Part shown: positions 26,840 through 40,007 of the stretch, piece by piece
How the letters are laid out: every line of letters starts with the position of its first letter
Position numbering within the stretch: position 1 is the stretch's first letter
Assembly: GCA_012295275.1 (NCBI GenBank)
Contig: CM022673.1
Coordinates: 16,193,810 to 16,257,809 of the forward strand
Length of the DNA: 64,000 bases
Direction: 5' to 3'
Source of the DNA: Chrysomallon squamiferum
Lineage: Eukaryota; Mollusca; Gastropoda; Neomphalida; Peltospiridae
Notes under the pieces: generated by a model
Told to the model about the DNA's origin: nothing
Databases searched by the model: none
The model's input: only the letters and a program-made list of their open reading frames with translations
Position numbers and translations under genes: made by a program

Positions 26840-27480
26840 ACAGGAGAAAACGCTGTAGAGAGAAGAAATCCATTTAGCAGCTATGAGTTCTCATGCTTGA
26901 CAATCCAATTACACAGACTGCAAGTTACTGATCGGAGAAGTGATCCTGGCTTCATTTCGAAGGAGAAGTGGGTCACACCAGCACATGTTAGCTCTTCTAT
27001 CAAGTACACTGGTGAACCCACACACTAAATAACCCCCTCTTTATCCTCCCTTTTTGTTTACTTAACTATTAAGTCACCTAGCTAAATAAATGAGTACTTA
27101 CTTGCTTGAACAAGCACATATTCGAGTTGACCACGATAAGGAATGGAAAATAAAACCTGGTAAAACACAATTCTCCTTCACTAAAACAAGGAACACCTCA
27201 TAGCCGTGGGCTTCGACTGTTCGCGCATTCCAGTGGGATATAAATGGAAACAATCCCCTTATCAAAGCGCTGGGCTACTATTACTACTGAAGGTAGTCAC
27301 TTGATTGAACGGCACTGTGTGGGGAAACAGAGCACAGCTGAGTCTCAATAACAAAGACTGTGTGTAAACACACTGGGTCTCTCTCTCTCTCTCTCAAGTC
27401 ATACCTACACAATGATCAGCCAGTCACACAAAGTAGAACTGGACCACTACTTGACACAGGCAAACAGTTTTAGGCTGGAC
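26840..27480. other. GC-richer islands, unassigned
   Basis: Two mixed-complexity patches (26,840-27,010 and 27,100-27,480) contain CpGs, CCAATTACAC, and on the minus strand good splice signals: TCTCTCTACAG near 26,850, and CAA or AAGCAA before GTAAGTAC at 27,101. Between TTTTACCAG and that donor one frame reads VLFSIPYRGQLEYVLVQA, but other frames are open too. It could be an exon, an alternative first exon, or an enhancer. Confidence 0.3.
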
Positions 27481-27499
27481 CTGCTCTATAATACAGTAC

Positions 27500-28130
27500 T
27501 AGATTAATAAGACAACATCATAATATATATATATATAGGTATTGTCTGTCTGTCTGTATGGGACACACTGTAATACATTAATAAGACTACTGAATATGGT
27601 ATCTTTATAATATTGGTGTTGACTGTACGGTAATAAATTAGCCACACAAAACACAGGACACACTACAACATAGAACTAGACAATATCATATCTTCATAAT
27701 ATATTATAGAGGGGTGGTTGGTCTATACAGTGATCAACTATCCACAAAAAGCAGGTCTAGATTAATCATTGAATATCACATCTGTATTATAATACAGGAT
27801 TAGATTAATAATTCAGTATCATATCTGTATTACTTAAAAGTCCACTACCTATGAAGTGATCAACTAGCCAAAGTATTAGACTAAATAATCTGTAGTCTAG
27901 ACCAACTATAAATATCTTAACCATAGATCTATAATAGTTGTACATTATTTGATTACACTATAGATTGATTGATCAGTCAATCTATCTATCTATTTCTATT
28001 CACAATACAGTCTAGAGTTACTACAATATACAGAGGTTTTAACTAACTGTTCAGTATAAAACCAATCTAGACAGATATCATTTAACTACACTATTGAACT
28101 AAATTATCAATATATAATATAGAATTAGAC
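27500..28130. repeat. Diverged tandem repeat region
   Basis: Short motifs such as TAGATTAATAATTCAGTATCA and CTGTATTATAATACAGGATT recur with variation. (TA)n and GTCTGTCTGTCTG tracts are included. No coding signal. Confidence 0.45.
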
Positions 28131-29852
28131 TACTTACAAATAAGTATTCTAATGACATGATGTTAATGGACAACATCCACTTCAAATAAAACTAGACTAT
28201 CCATGCTGAGCTATACTGTTAATGTCAGACATTGACATAAAAAAGGTATAGTAACACACAGTGATATGACATCACACTGCAACAATGAAATCCTTTAAAA
28301 CTGAATTAAAAAACTACAACAGACAAAAGAGTATGGAAATCAATAGGACTGATTTAATCATGCTTAATATGCCTTTGTCATATCAAGAACACAATTTTTT
28401 TAATTAATTAATTAATATCTTTTCCTTTTTTCTTCTTTTTTTACATTTTGTATTATATAAAATTACAGATGTATGTATTTTCATAATACTGAGTCAAATC
28501 CATAAAAACAGTAATGAATTATAGAAAAGTGTTACTAATTTCTGAAAAGTACTTTTTATTTTTATTATTATTATTATTATTTAATTGTTTTTAATCATTT
28601 TTATAATTTTTTTTTTTTTTTAATCTAAGTATTGTGTTGTTTTTATTCCTAGGTTATTTGGGATTTTTTTGTTGATATTTTTGGATGTTGCAGAGATAAA
28701 TACTATTAATTTATCAGTAACACATCAATTAATAATAATCATTACAGTAGCAAGACCATTTATCATTTCCCTATTTATCCTGTTCTAACAAACAATATAT
28801 ATTTAAATCTTTTAAAACAGAATATAACAATAAAATCAATAACAGGAGTAACCAGAACAATATGTATAATTTGGAGAAATCTTTTCCCCTTTAATTTTTT
28901 TATTTTCTATTTTTTGGTATATATAATCTGATACTTTATCATCACATGACATAGTTTTGTAGAGAAAACTTTACAGAAGTACTAGGCAGGCACCTGACAG
29001 ACACTGGAAAGGGGGGACTACTCCACGATGTCTTTCTTAATATCTTATCAGTACTCTCCACTGAGCGATAGGTTTCTTGTCAGGTCACTGTGGGGTCACA
29101 TGTAGAGCAACTGATAAAGAGACACCAATAATAACTCTGTTTACTTGGTTGTAACTTAACAGTAGACACGAAAATAGTTAAAAATAATAGCAGGGGGCAC
29201 ATGTATGTGTATATCTAAAATTACAAGTAGGTTCCATCACTATTTTATTTATAGATAATAAATCTTATACTGAGTTAGGGTTTCTAATTTATGATGTTCA
29301 ACAATAAATCACTTATTTTAATAATAATAATAATAATAATTAGTAGAAGTAGTAAATGACATTTTGTATAATAACAAAAATTCATTAAAAAAACACACAA
29401 AAAAATGAAAAAAAAGAAATCCACATCATAAATTATAGAAATTCTTTCATTTCTGTAGTAGTAGTAGTAATACTTGTTTTATCATTACAAAATGTATGGT
29501 AGGGGCTTTTTTGGTGCATTTTTTACAAAAAGAAAGTATTATTATGCATCAACAACAAATGTCATCAACTGAAATAGCAACACAGTAATTAATATTTAAT
29601 TATTTATTTAATCCACATTTAAACAGTAGATAAACTGTTTAATAAGATGAGTTTAATGACATTTTCTGAATTAACAAGCAATAAGAATTTCTGCTAAGTA
29701 CTAAATGCAAAATAGTAAAACATTTTCATTAAAGAAATTAGCATTATCAGCAAAGAATGAGCAGCTATTATTCTTAATGGAAACTATCACAAAACAATAT
29801 CTTTGTTTTGCATTATTTAGTTCAAAATAATAAAATCTCTAAACAAACTTAC

Positions 29853-29861
29853 CTTTCTGCC
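29853..29861 (-). other. Possible 9-bp microexon
   Basis: TTACAG, then GGCAGAAAG, then GTAAGT on the minus strand form a perfectly bounded nine-base segment (Gly-Arg-Lys, phase 0). A match this short is weak evidence alone. Confidence 0.15.
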
Positions 29862-31357
29862 CTGTAATTATTGATATAATGACAAGTAAATTTTAATACA
29901 AGGATTGGTAACCAATGTGATCATTAATAATTCAAATTCACCATATGTTTTTGGCATATTTACAATATCTTCTCATTTCATTTACATATATATACCACAC
30001 ACACATATATACAAACATACATACACTCACCTACACTGATGTATGTGTTTGTACGTGTGTGCACACACATACATATATTGTTAAAGATTTACAAAACAGA
30101 AAAAATATTTTAGTGTATAACAAATTTAGAAATTTTAAATTTTACTTTTATTTTATTTTAATTTTTATTTATTTACTTTTTTTTTTTCTTTCTTTCTTCC
30201 CCCTATCCTCATATGTATGGCTGATTCTGGAAAATACTGAGCAATGTGTAATGTAAGGGAAATAACTCTTGGCCTTCATATTTTTTTTTTTTTATTATTA
30301 TTACTTTTTTTTTTTAATGTCCATATTACTAAGTTGACATAATATCAAGATTGATTCCACATACCAGTATCAATAAGTAGTTAAACTGACAAATAAGTTT
30401 AGCAAAACAATTGCTGAAAATCTTTTATTCCCCACATTGTTGTAGAAGTTGTTATTTTCTTTCTTATTTTTTTCATCAAATAAATGGAATCCATGGCAGT
30501 CTACATATAAAATTCTGTGATATATATAAACCAATACATAGACTTAATGAACTACTAGATACCCAACACTAAACACACAAACATACATGTTGGTTAAAAA
30601 CCAGTTTGAACTGGAGTTTATCGTTTTCTTTTATAAATTTATTTTTTGACACATGACTGCATGAATTGTGAAGTCTGTTCTTGCATTCTCATAGATTCAA
30701 CTTTATAATGCAATAGTTTCATTATATTCTCATATAAAACTGGAAATTGCTACCATTTTAAAACTTACATTATTCTTAATTAGATTAATAATGTTAACAA
30801 ATATCAGCAATAAAAAGCAATTAAAAATGTTTCTTTCTTGAGAATAATTATATTACATATTTTATCATTTAGCAACAAGGAAGAACACATTTTAGATTCA
30901 AAATCAAATAATTCATCCTCTTCATAACAAGTGGTAAATTTTATTCTTGTATTTATTTAATTATCATGTTAGTCCTTATTCACCATGAGAAACAAGGAAG
31001 TATATCAACTTATATTAACTCTATAAATAGCTAGAAATATAAAATTAAATATACAAATATAGCTTTCCAAGTTATTTGAACTTTAGTTCAATATAAAACA
31101 ATCTACACATAATTGTACATTGTATACATATGTACACAAATACAAAAATGATACATACATGCAACGACACATACAAGAATATGTATTTATACATTGATAC
31201 ATACACATATATACATATACTATACACATGTATATATAAATTTATAATTTACATGTAAGTGTATTCTTGTATACATATACATATATATATATATAAGAAT
31301 ATATAGCTAAACATGCACATGTCCAAGTTTGCAGGGATTTATGTAAATACCACTTAC

Positions 31358-31383
31358 CTCAAGAGATTTTACAAAATGAAAAG
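31358..31383 (-). other. Possible 26-bp microexon
   Basis: A long pyrimidine tract (TTTTTTTCTTCTCTCATC then TTTTGCAG) precedes 26 bases. GAG followed by GTAAGTGG closes them, an excellent donor. Only one frame is open, giving FHFVKSLE. The splice signals are among the strongest of the left half, but the phase does not join directly to the 31,846 exon. Confidence 0.3.
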
Positions 31384-31845
31384 CTGCAAAAGATGAGAGA
31401 AGAAAAAAATATTATTTAAGATTGTGGTCAAGCAAGAGAATAAATGTCATTTTCATATGTTGCTACACAAGTTAAATTAATAAATATTTTAGTTGGTGGA
31501 GACATATATGTAATTTATGCATTCATTCTCTTCACTGAAACTATACTCATTTGAATCAAAAAATATATTTGATAATATTCTTAACAGGATGTCACTGATA
31601 AGCATCTGCTAATAAAATGGGTTTTTTTATGTAGTAGCATATAGGACTTAGTGCTTTTAATTTTTATATATATATATATAAGTAAGGTTACCATAACAAT
31701 CACAAGCTTAAATATAAATTGTGCTGATTCAAATGATATGGGTGCTTTACTTTTTCTTTTTCTTTTCTTTTAAATAAATACATGTATGCACATTACAAAA
31801 AAAAAAAAAAAAAAAAACACAACATAATCTGTTTCTTCCACATAC

Positions 31846-31933
31846 AGATCGTCTTTTTCAAATGAGTCATCATTAAGCAGGAAGGGGGTCAGACCCCTCA
31901 GAGTTACCCTCAGTAGCATGTCTGTATCCATGG
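31846..31933 (-). CDS. Candidate exon of the minus-strand gene
   Basis: Between TATGCAG and CT followed by GTATGT the frame reads MDTDMLLRVTLRGLTPFLL then NDDSFEKDD, 28 codons plus two bases. GC content is far above the flanks. The ATG sits in a near-ideal initiation context (GCAGCCATGG), so this could be a first coding exon of an alternative transcript. Read as an internal exon it fits the phase of the 32,683 exon. Family not recognised. Confidence 0.45.
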
Positions 31934-32682
31934 CTGCATAAGATGTGCAGTGTAAGCACTATGAATATTTACATGTAACTCTATTTCCACAGTCAGTCTG
32001 CCACAGAAACACAACATGACTCAACTTATGTAAATTATATTTTTATTTTTTTTTAAAGTCTAATATATATTTTTTAAACACTATTCTGTCATTTTCAGGT
32101 TAAAAGTTCATGCAAATTGAATTATAAATAAGACATCAGCTGCAATTTGTGGTATTAATTTAAAATAGTATATCTGCTTCTACAGAACAAATCATCTTAA
32201 ATGATTTTTGTTTAAAATAATTGATAGATTTTGCAAAACAAAGAAAAAACAACAAAAAAACTCACTCATATACATGAATGACCAACATCTGAAATTTTAT
32301 GTAAAAGAATATACAGAATGTTACTGATCAAACGTGCCTGTTTTAAATTTTCTAAAATCTTTAAATTTTTATGCAAAGTGAGTCATTTTGTAAGGTTTTG
32401 CTGTTCTTCTTTTTAATTATTGTTCTGTTTATGATATATGCATAATTTCTATTTAAATCAATGATTGTCCTACAATAGGTTTTACTATGACTAAAACACA
32501 AACACCACACACACAGATATCAATGACCTTTGACATCATCAGATCAATGACATATATTCTAATTAATTCAATATTTATTTTTTTTAATTTTTAAATAACT
32601 GACCAAGTAGGAAAGAATATATATTGTTTTTAAACACTAGAGAACAAAATCATAATTTCTCAAAATAGGAAAGGATAATAAC

Positions 32683-32785
32683 TAGGCATGAAGCGAGTGT
32701 TTTCAGTGCTGCATGATCCCATTTCGCTTCCAATTACAAACAGATGTCTTAGTTTCTCCATAACCGCTTTAAAAACGTCCAGTGA
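32683..32785 (-). CDS. Candidate exon of the minus-strand gene
   Basis: The frame reads SLDVFKAVMEKLRHLFVIG then SEMGSCSTENTRFMP, a clear amphipathic helix followed by a polar loop, after the acceptor AAATAG. The donor CTA/GTTATT is weak; it gives phase 1 and fits the 31,933 exon. A stop follows shortly if it is not spliced. Confidence 0.4.
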
Positions 32786-33064
32786 CTATTTATGTTACAC
32801 TCTGAAAGTGTTCCTTCTTGAAGCTTACTAAGTTTGAAACAATTACATAGATATCACTGCTTTAGGAGTTTTTTACCCCCATATTATCGTTTTATATATT
32901 AAACATCATTCTATTGAAAATGTTCTTTTCCTGGGGTTTTATGGGGTGTGTATTATTTTTTCTTTTCTTTTTTCTTTTTCCAATTAAATGAATTAATATT
33001 TAAAACTGGTATTAAAATTAGTATATTTCATTAACAAGTTTTAGATGAGATTAACAAATCGGTA

Positions 33065-33199
33065 TCAGGGGAATTCTAGCAGAAAGATTTTGATCATTGA
33101 TGATGTGGTCATTCTTAATAAACTATGAAGAAAGCTTGTTACACAAGCACTGATGTACAGTTTAACATTAACCAGATTCAGCCAACCATCAAAGATCAT
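33065..33199 (-). CDS. Candidate exon of the minus-strand gene
   Basis: After TTCATCTGTTACTTAAG the frame opens at ATG and reads MIFDGWLNLVNVKLYISAC, then VTSFLHSLLRMTTSS, to a stop at 33,065. The helical, leucine-rich character matches the other candidates. No strong donor is visible inside it (GTAACA after 33,143 is the best in frame), so the right-hand limit in the transcript is uncertain. Confidence 0.35.
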   Translation of the reverse strand: MIFDGWLNLVNVKLYISACVTSFLHSLLRMTTSSMIKIFLLEFP

Positions 33200-34686
33200 C
33201 TTAAGTAACAGATGAAGAATTTGTGACCCAAGAAAAGATAAAATATTCTGTTAAACAAATTACAACATACACAAATGCATTTGCCCACACCTCAGATCAC
33301 TGAAATATTAAAAAGCTAACAAAAGGCACTTGGAAGTTTGTGCATGATCTATATGTAGTCACAGATCAGTAACATTTCAAAAATGTGGAACAAACATAAA
33401 GCAGTCTTATACTCTCAGTGGAAACTGTATCTTCTGGTCAAATTATTAAACATGATTAAAAAAAAATAAAACTAGGAAAATAAGCAAGATACTCCAAATT
33501 TCATAACTGTGGCTGTATTGAAGAATCACTGAATTCACTGACTTGTATATCAAAAAAAAACATACATTTTATTTAATGATACTTTAAATAAAATATTGTT
33601 TCTTTTTAATGTATAATTCACTCAATATATATTTAACCAGTTACGGAATGATACCTTAAATTAGGTATAACACAAAAAAAAAGAAATTTGCTGTCACAAA
33701 GCAAAAGGCTACTATTTTTCAATCAGCACATTCTCATAAAAATGAATATGGGATGGAATGAAAAACTTTTTAAATGAATTATAAGACAGATCAAGACACC
33801 AAATGAAATCTTCAAAAAGATTAATAATGATTTTAAGAAGAAAATATATTTTAGAATCTTGCACCTGTAAACATCAAAGATTATCAACATTTGTCTAATT
33901 TGTTTTACTGTATTTATCATTTTATGTTACAAAATTTGGTAGTTTAAATACAAAATGCTAAAATAATATTATCCTTTTCCTTTTCTTTTTTAAATATCCA
34001 TTTTGAATTCATGTATAAGTTGTAAATTAAATAATGAATACTTTTTCAAAGTGGCAACCAGTAATTTCAGAATTCTCCAGGGATTCATTCTGAGGTTCAG
34101 CCATAAAACGTTTCTACTAGTATATCCCAGCAGGCCATGGATAAACCTCCTTGAGCATATTACACAATTTTTTTTTTTTTTTTTTTTATTATATAACTAA
34201 CATTTATGTCTATATGTCTGCTGAGTTAATATGCTTTTATTCTCTTACAAACAGAACTTTATGAGCAACAAGACATTTTAATCTTGAAAACCAAAATTAC
34301 ATATTAGTTTCACTTTATATATATTTAAAATAGTGTTTATAAAATTATTCACTATTATCAACATTAATAAACAAAATTTACTGTTTGTTTGTATAAAAAC
34401 TGAAATATGTTTAATAAGAATAAATAAAAAATTATTCCATAATGTTTACTTGACATGGATATACAATAGAATTATTGTCAGATTTAAAAATTCGAAACAT
34501 AAAATTTCTATCCCTGAACAAAATTTAAAAAACAATTAAAAAAATAAAATAATAAATAAATATACACACACACACAAACAATGTCTATAGGTATTTCTGA
34601 ATTTTGTTTTGGGGGGGGTTATTTGTTTCTACTTACGTTTTCAGAATAATAAATTTAACAAACTGACAATAATGAATAAGACTTTA

Positions 34687-34689
<3 letters not shown>

Positions 34690-34735
<46 letters not shown>

Positions 34736-34760
34736 TAAATAATAAATAATTATAATAAAC
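34690..34760. repeat. (AAT)n microsatellite
   Basis: Trinucleotide repeat of about 44 bp with AAAT-rich continuation. The minus-strand poly-tyrosine frame is an artefact. Confidence 0.9.
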
Positions 34761-35139
34761 AAATAAATAAATAAAAAGCGTAATCTGAAAGAAAAAGGTT
34801 TTGACTTGAAATTTAAGATGCTTTTAATGATTTTATAGTAAATGATTATAATTATATACACATAAAATATCCATTTTTCTTAAATCAGATATTTTTGCAA
34901 ACATAAATCATTCTCCGCAAATAAAGCATTTCTAAATGTATACTATTGTCTCATTCTAGTCGTTTTCAGTTTTAGTTTTACCACTTTTGTCCAATTCGAA
35001 GTTTAACACCATTTCATTGTCTAAGAACACAATGAACGCAAAATCATGATATTCAAGTTTAAAAGTTTCTTTAATCTTATCTATTTATATCTACCTGTGT
35101 TCTTGATTTTCCTCAATTCCTATATGATTTACGATAAAT

Positions 35140-35280
35140 GGTCCTACTAATGTTTTCCAGTACGAATACCATTCACGATACCTCCATATTGGAAATGGTG
35201 TTCATTTTGGTCATGTGACATCTGACCTCATTTTTTATTGGATATTTACGAAAATCTCATATTGGCGGCAAACCTTAGGT
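35140..35280 (-). promoter_or_regulatory. Possible promoter and first exon of the minus-strand gene
   Basis: A CpG-containing patch has YY1-like motifs on the minus strand (GCCGCCAATATG; CCATTTCCAATATGG), a CCAAT sequence, and CACATGACC. Two ATGs at 35,214 and 35,205 open MTKMNTISNME, closed by GAG and the donor GTATCG at 35,181, in phase 0. The start of the gene is inferred only from this arrangement. Confidence 0.35.
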
Positions 35281-36596
35281 GATTGTTATTATCAATATTA
35301 ATAAACAGCAAATTGTGCAGGTTTAAATGAAAAACATGCATCTAAGTTTCTTTCTTTATTATTATTTTTTTTAATGTTCTTTATATGTTAACTGAAATAA
35401 AAACATTCGTCATTAGTTTTGTTTCAAGATAACTGCATTTTGTCGTTCATAAGAAAAATGCTAACCAAAATAAAAATGTATTTCGATTTTCTTTATCATA
35501 AAGATAAAAATTCACTTGAATGCATACACTAAAATATTTAAGAATTTCAAAATATCCAAAGATTGATCATTCGTAAAAACACACACCCCTTATCGTTATT
35601 ATTTAATTAATTAGCTTATATGTATTTGTTTGTTAATTTAATGGACTAACAAAAAAATAATAATAATATATATAAAAAAAAAAAAAAAAAAAAAAACACA
35701 AACATATATGGCCAGGATTGTAAACTTAATGCAAACTGTTAGTCCTTTTATAAATGGGATATAGTATTTATTCAGTCTATTAGTTTAGGGATTAAGAATA
35801 TGTTATATTTCTATATTTATAAGCAACGACGTCATAAAACACGATTTATGGCATCCTTATTTTCATACATCTCGTCGGGGTGTTTTAGTGCCCCAAATAA
35901 TTCCAGAGAAATACAGTAAGTTTAATCTGTTCGTTACTTATCATTTACAAAATGCATCATTAAATGATGATCTCTGGCATATCCTTTTAATTTGTAGCTA
36001 GCAGTTAGAACTACCTATACACTATTATAAGCTAGGTGACAAATCTGGCTCAGAAATGTTTTCTTGCTGTTTGGAAAGGTGCTTGCTTATAAAGTAAAAA
36101 AAAATAATAATAAAAAATTAAAATTAAAATGCTAACATTCAATAAGAGGAATTCCAACAAAATGGAGTTTTCTGAAAATATAAAATTAAGAACGTTCGAC
36201 CCTAATAATCGTTAACATTAAAATGTGGTGACATGTCGTTTATCCGTTATTTATTAATTAATTAATATTACACAGTCATATTCGTGTTTAATTTAAATAA
36301 TAAAGCTTTGAAAAAGTGGATACGAGGGCTATATTTTATAAACTTAGCGGTATAAGTACACGTAATTAATTAGTTTCGTTAATTTAATTTACATATTTAT
36401 TTTACAGAATTAATAAAATTTACTTGATAAATATTTTTTGTGAGGAGTTAAAATGAAAGTTAATAGTTTTTGTTATTTAATTATTAGCTGAAATAAAGTT
36501 ACATAGGTGGGTAACATTCTTTTGTGCGCTAATTAATCCAAGTCACAGGTTACTAGCTAATCCAGAAGTATCCTGTTTTATATGGGATTTCCCCCA

Positions 36597-36836
36597 TGAA
36601 GTCCATTACAAAACAAGTTATTAATATTGACAAGTATATTGTTTTTATTTTCATCCAATGCAATGGACAAAAACCAGTCCAAACCTTAGCTTTACATATA
36701 GATGAACTTTTAGCAGAATCAGTCTATTTTCCTTTTCAAAGACGGAAGAAGACGAGTAAGGGAAAAACATCCGGTTACGTGATCCGAAGTATATACGATC
36801 AGATATTGCCAAACTTTTATCATTTTCTTTTAAATA
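36597..36836 (+). promoter_or_regulatory. MAP1LC3 upstream region and 5' UTR
   Basis: About 240 bp before the LC3 start codon is richer in CpG than its surroundings. It includes an ETS-like GACGGAAGAAGACG at 36,741 and an E-box-like TTACGTGA at 36,775-36,782, one base from the MITF/TFE palindrome TCACGTGA. The transcription start is not visible. The open frame across this region belongs to UTR, not to a protein. Confidence 0.45.
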
Positions 36837-38455
<1,619 letters not shown>

Positions 38456-38623
38456 TCTTAATGCTGTATCTGCAAATAATAATATTAACTGTAATTTGGT
38501 GTTTTGATTTTTATCAGATTACATGAAGCCTGTATAAATGATTACCTGTAACATCCCAATGATCAGAGGATAAAAGGATAGCTTTGTTCAATTAAACACT
38601 TATTTAAAGTAATATTTATAAAG

Positions 38624-38629
38624 AATAAA
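38624..38629 (+). terminator. Likely MAP1LC3 polyadenylation signal
   Basis: AATAAA lies 169 bases after the stop codon and is followed by a T-rich stretch within about 15 bases. It is the first good signal downstream of the gene. Confidence 0.5.
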
Positions 38630-38639
38630 CAAAGAATTT

Positions 38640-39958
38640 TTTTTTTGCTACATGAAATATTTAAAGGTTTTTTGTTAACTATTTCTGTATCATTGTATGT
38701 TATTGAATGGTACAATATAAATTACTTTCAGTATTATTTGATAATAACTTTCATAATCACAGAACTAGTACATTAATAGAAATATTTAGCTTTACGTTTG
38801 ACATATATGAAAATAAATAAAAGATAAGAATCAGAAATGAGCAAAGTACAGAGTTACATTAAAGATTTTTTTTTTTTAAAAATAATATTTACCATTGAAT
38901 CACTACATATTTTTTTCAATCCATGACATTATTTCAAACTGACTACATATTTAAAAATTAAGTTACATGTTTTATTTTTAATTGTAATTTTAATATTTTT
39001 ATTTAATACTTTTTCAATTATATCTGGCGCTGTTTTTTTTTTTTTTTTTTTTTTGAAGAAATAAATGAAAAGTGAAATGCTGTTAACAAACACCAGATAT
39101 GAAAACTTTAACACATTCATTTAATAATTAGAATAAAATTTGTTCTCACTGTGAATAAAATTACTTTTATACATTGCCTTTTAAGTGCAACTATAAAAAT
39201 TAGTACTGAATTCTTGAAAATGGATCCATATTTAATGTGGTAGGACCATGCTTTTACAAAAATGCTTTTTTTCTCCTCAAATTATAATTCATTTAACATT
39301 CTTGTCATGGACAAAATTTTATAAATAAGTGGTCAGGAGTTGGACAATGATGTGTATATAAAAATGTTTTTATATATATATATAAATGTATATGTCTTTT
39401 GTGATAATATCTTTTCCTCTTTTTTCTGTTTCGTTGTCTCTTAATGTGTTTGAGACATATTTATTGGTTGTTACTAATACATTTGATTGATGGTTACAGG
39501 TAGCATAATGGTATGTGTTTGTTATTTAGTCCCGTTGTTTTGATTGTTAGTTATTAATAAATTTATCATTTTCATTGTTTATTTTATTTTTTGTTATGTC
39601 CTCCTTAATATGTATTTAAGAATATTTTTCACCAACATCAAACACATTTCAGCTCTGTTTCCAGATGCATCTCTATTTTAAAAATGGGGGAGGGAAAAAG
39701 AACAAAAATATTAGATGTTAGGTATCATACAGCTCTAGATTTTTAAAATATTTAGAGCTTTGCATTTTTTAAAACACTATTATTTCCTACTACTCTTTTC
39801 AGTCATAATTATCATATATATATATATGTATGTGTATGTGTATGTGTGTATATATATATATGTGTTTAATCTGTAAGCAGTAGTTTCATAAGAGTGTTTT
39901 ATAGTTTGAAGATACATTTCATTGCTTACCTTTTTGGTTTATTTTATATTCAAAATGT

Positions 39959-40007
<49 letters not shown>

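Larger units (their letters stand above)
1876..35214 (-). other. Probable large multi-exon minus-strand gene, family not recognised
   Basis: Short open segments with higher GC than their surroundings, each flanked by AG and GT on the minus strand, recur through this region. Ordered from the putative start, the better candidates are 35214-35182, 33199-33065, 32785-32683, 31933-31846, 23116-22949, 21085-21024, 20723-20702, 16589-16563, 12186-12138, 10309-10221, 7727-7636, 5947-5746 and 1940-1876. Reading phases agree from the 21 kb exon through the 10.2 kb exon, and again from 7.7 kb to the stop. At least one exon between 10.2 and 7.7 kb is missing, and the 32-23 kb part is incomplete. The peptides are rich in Leu, Ile and Cys, with amphipathic helix character that fits an ARM/HEAT-like solenoid, but I recognise no named family. 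The model is an inference and several joins may be wrong. Confidence 0.45.
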
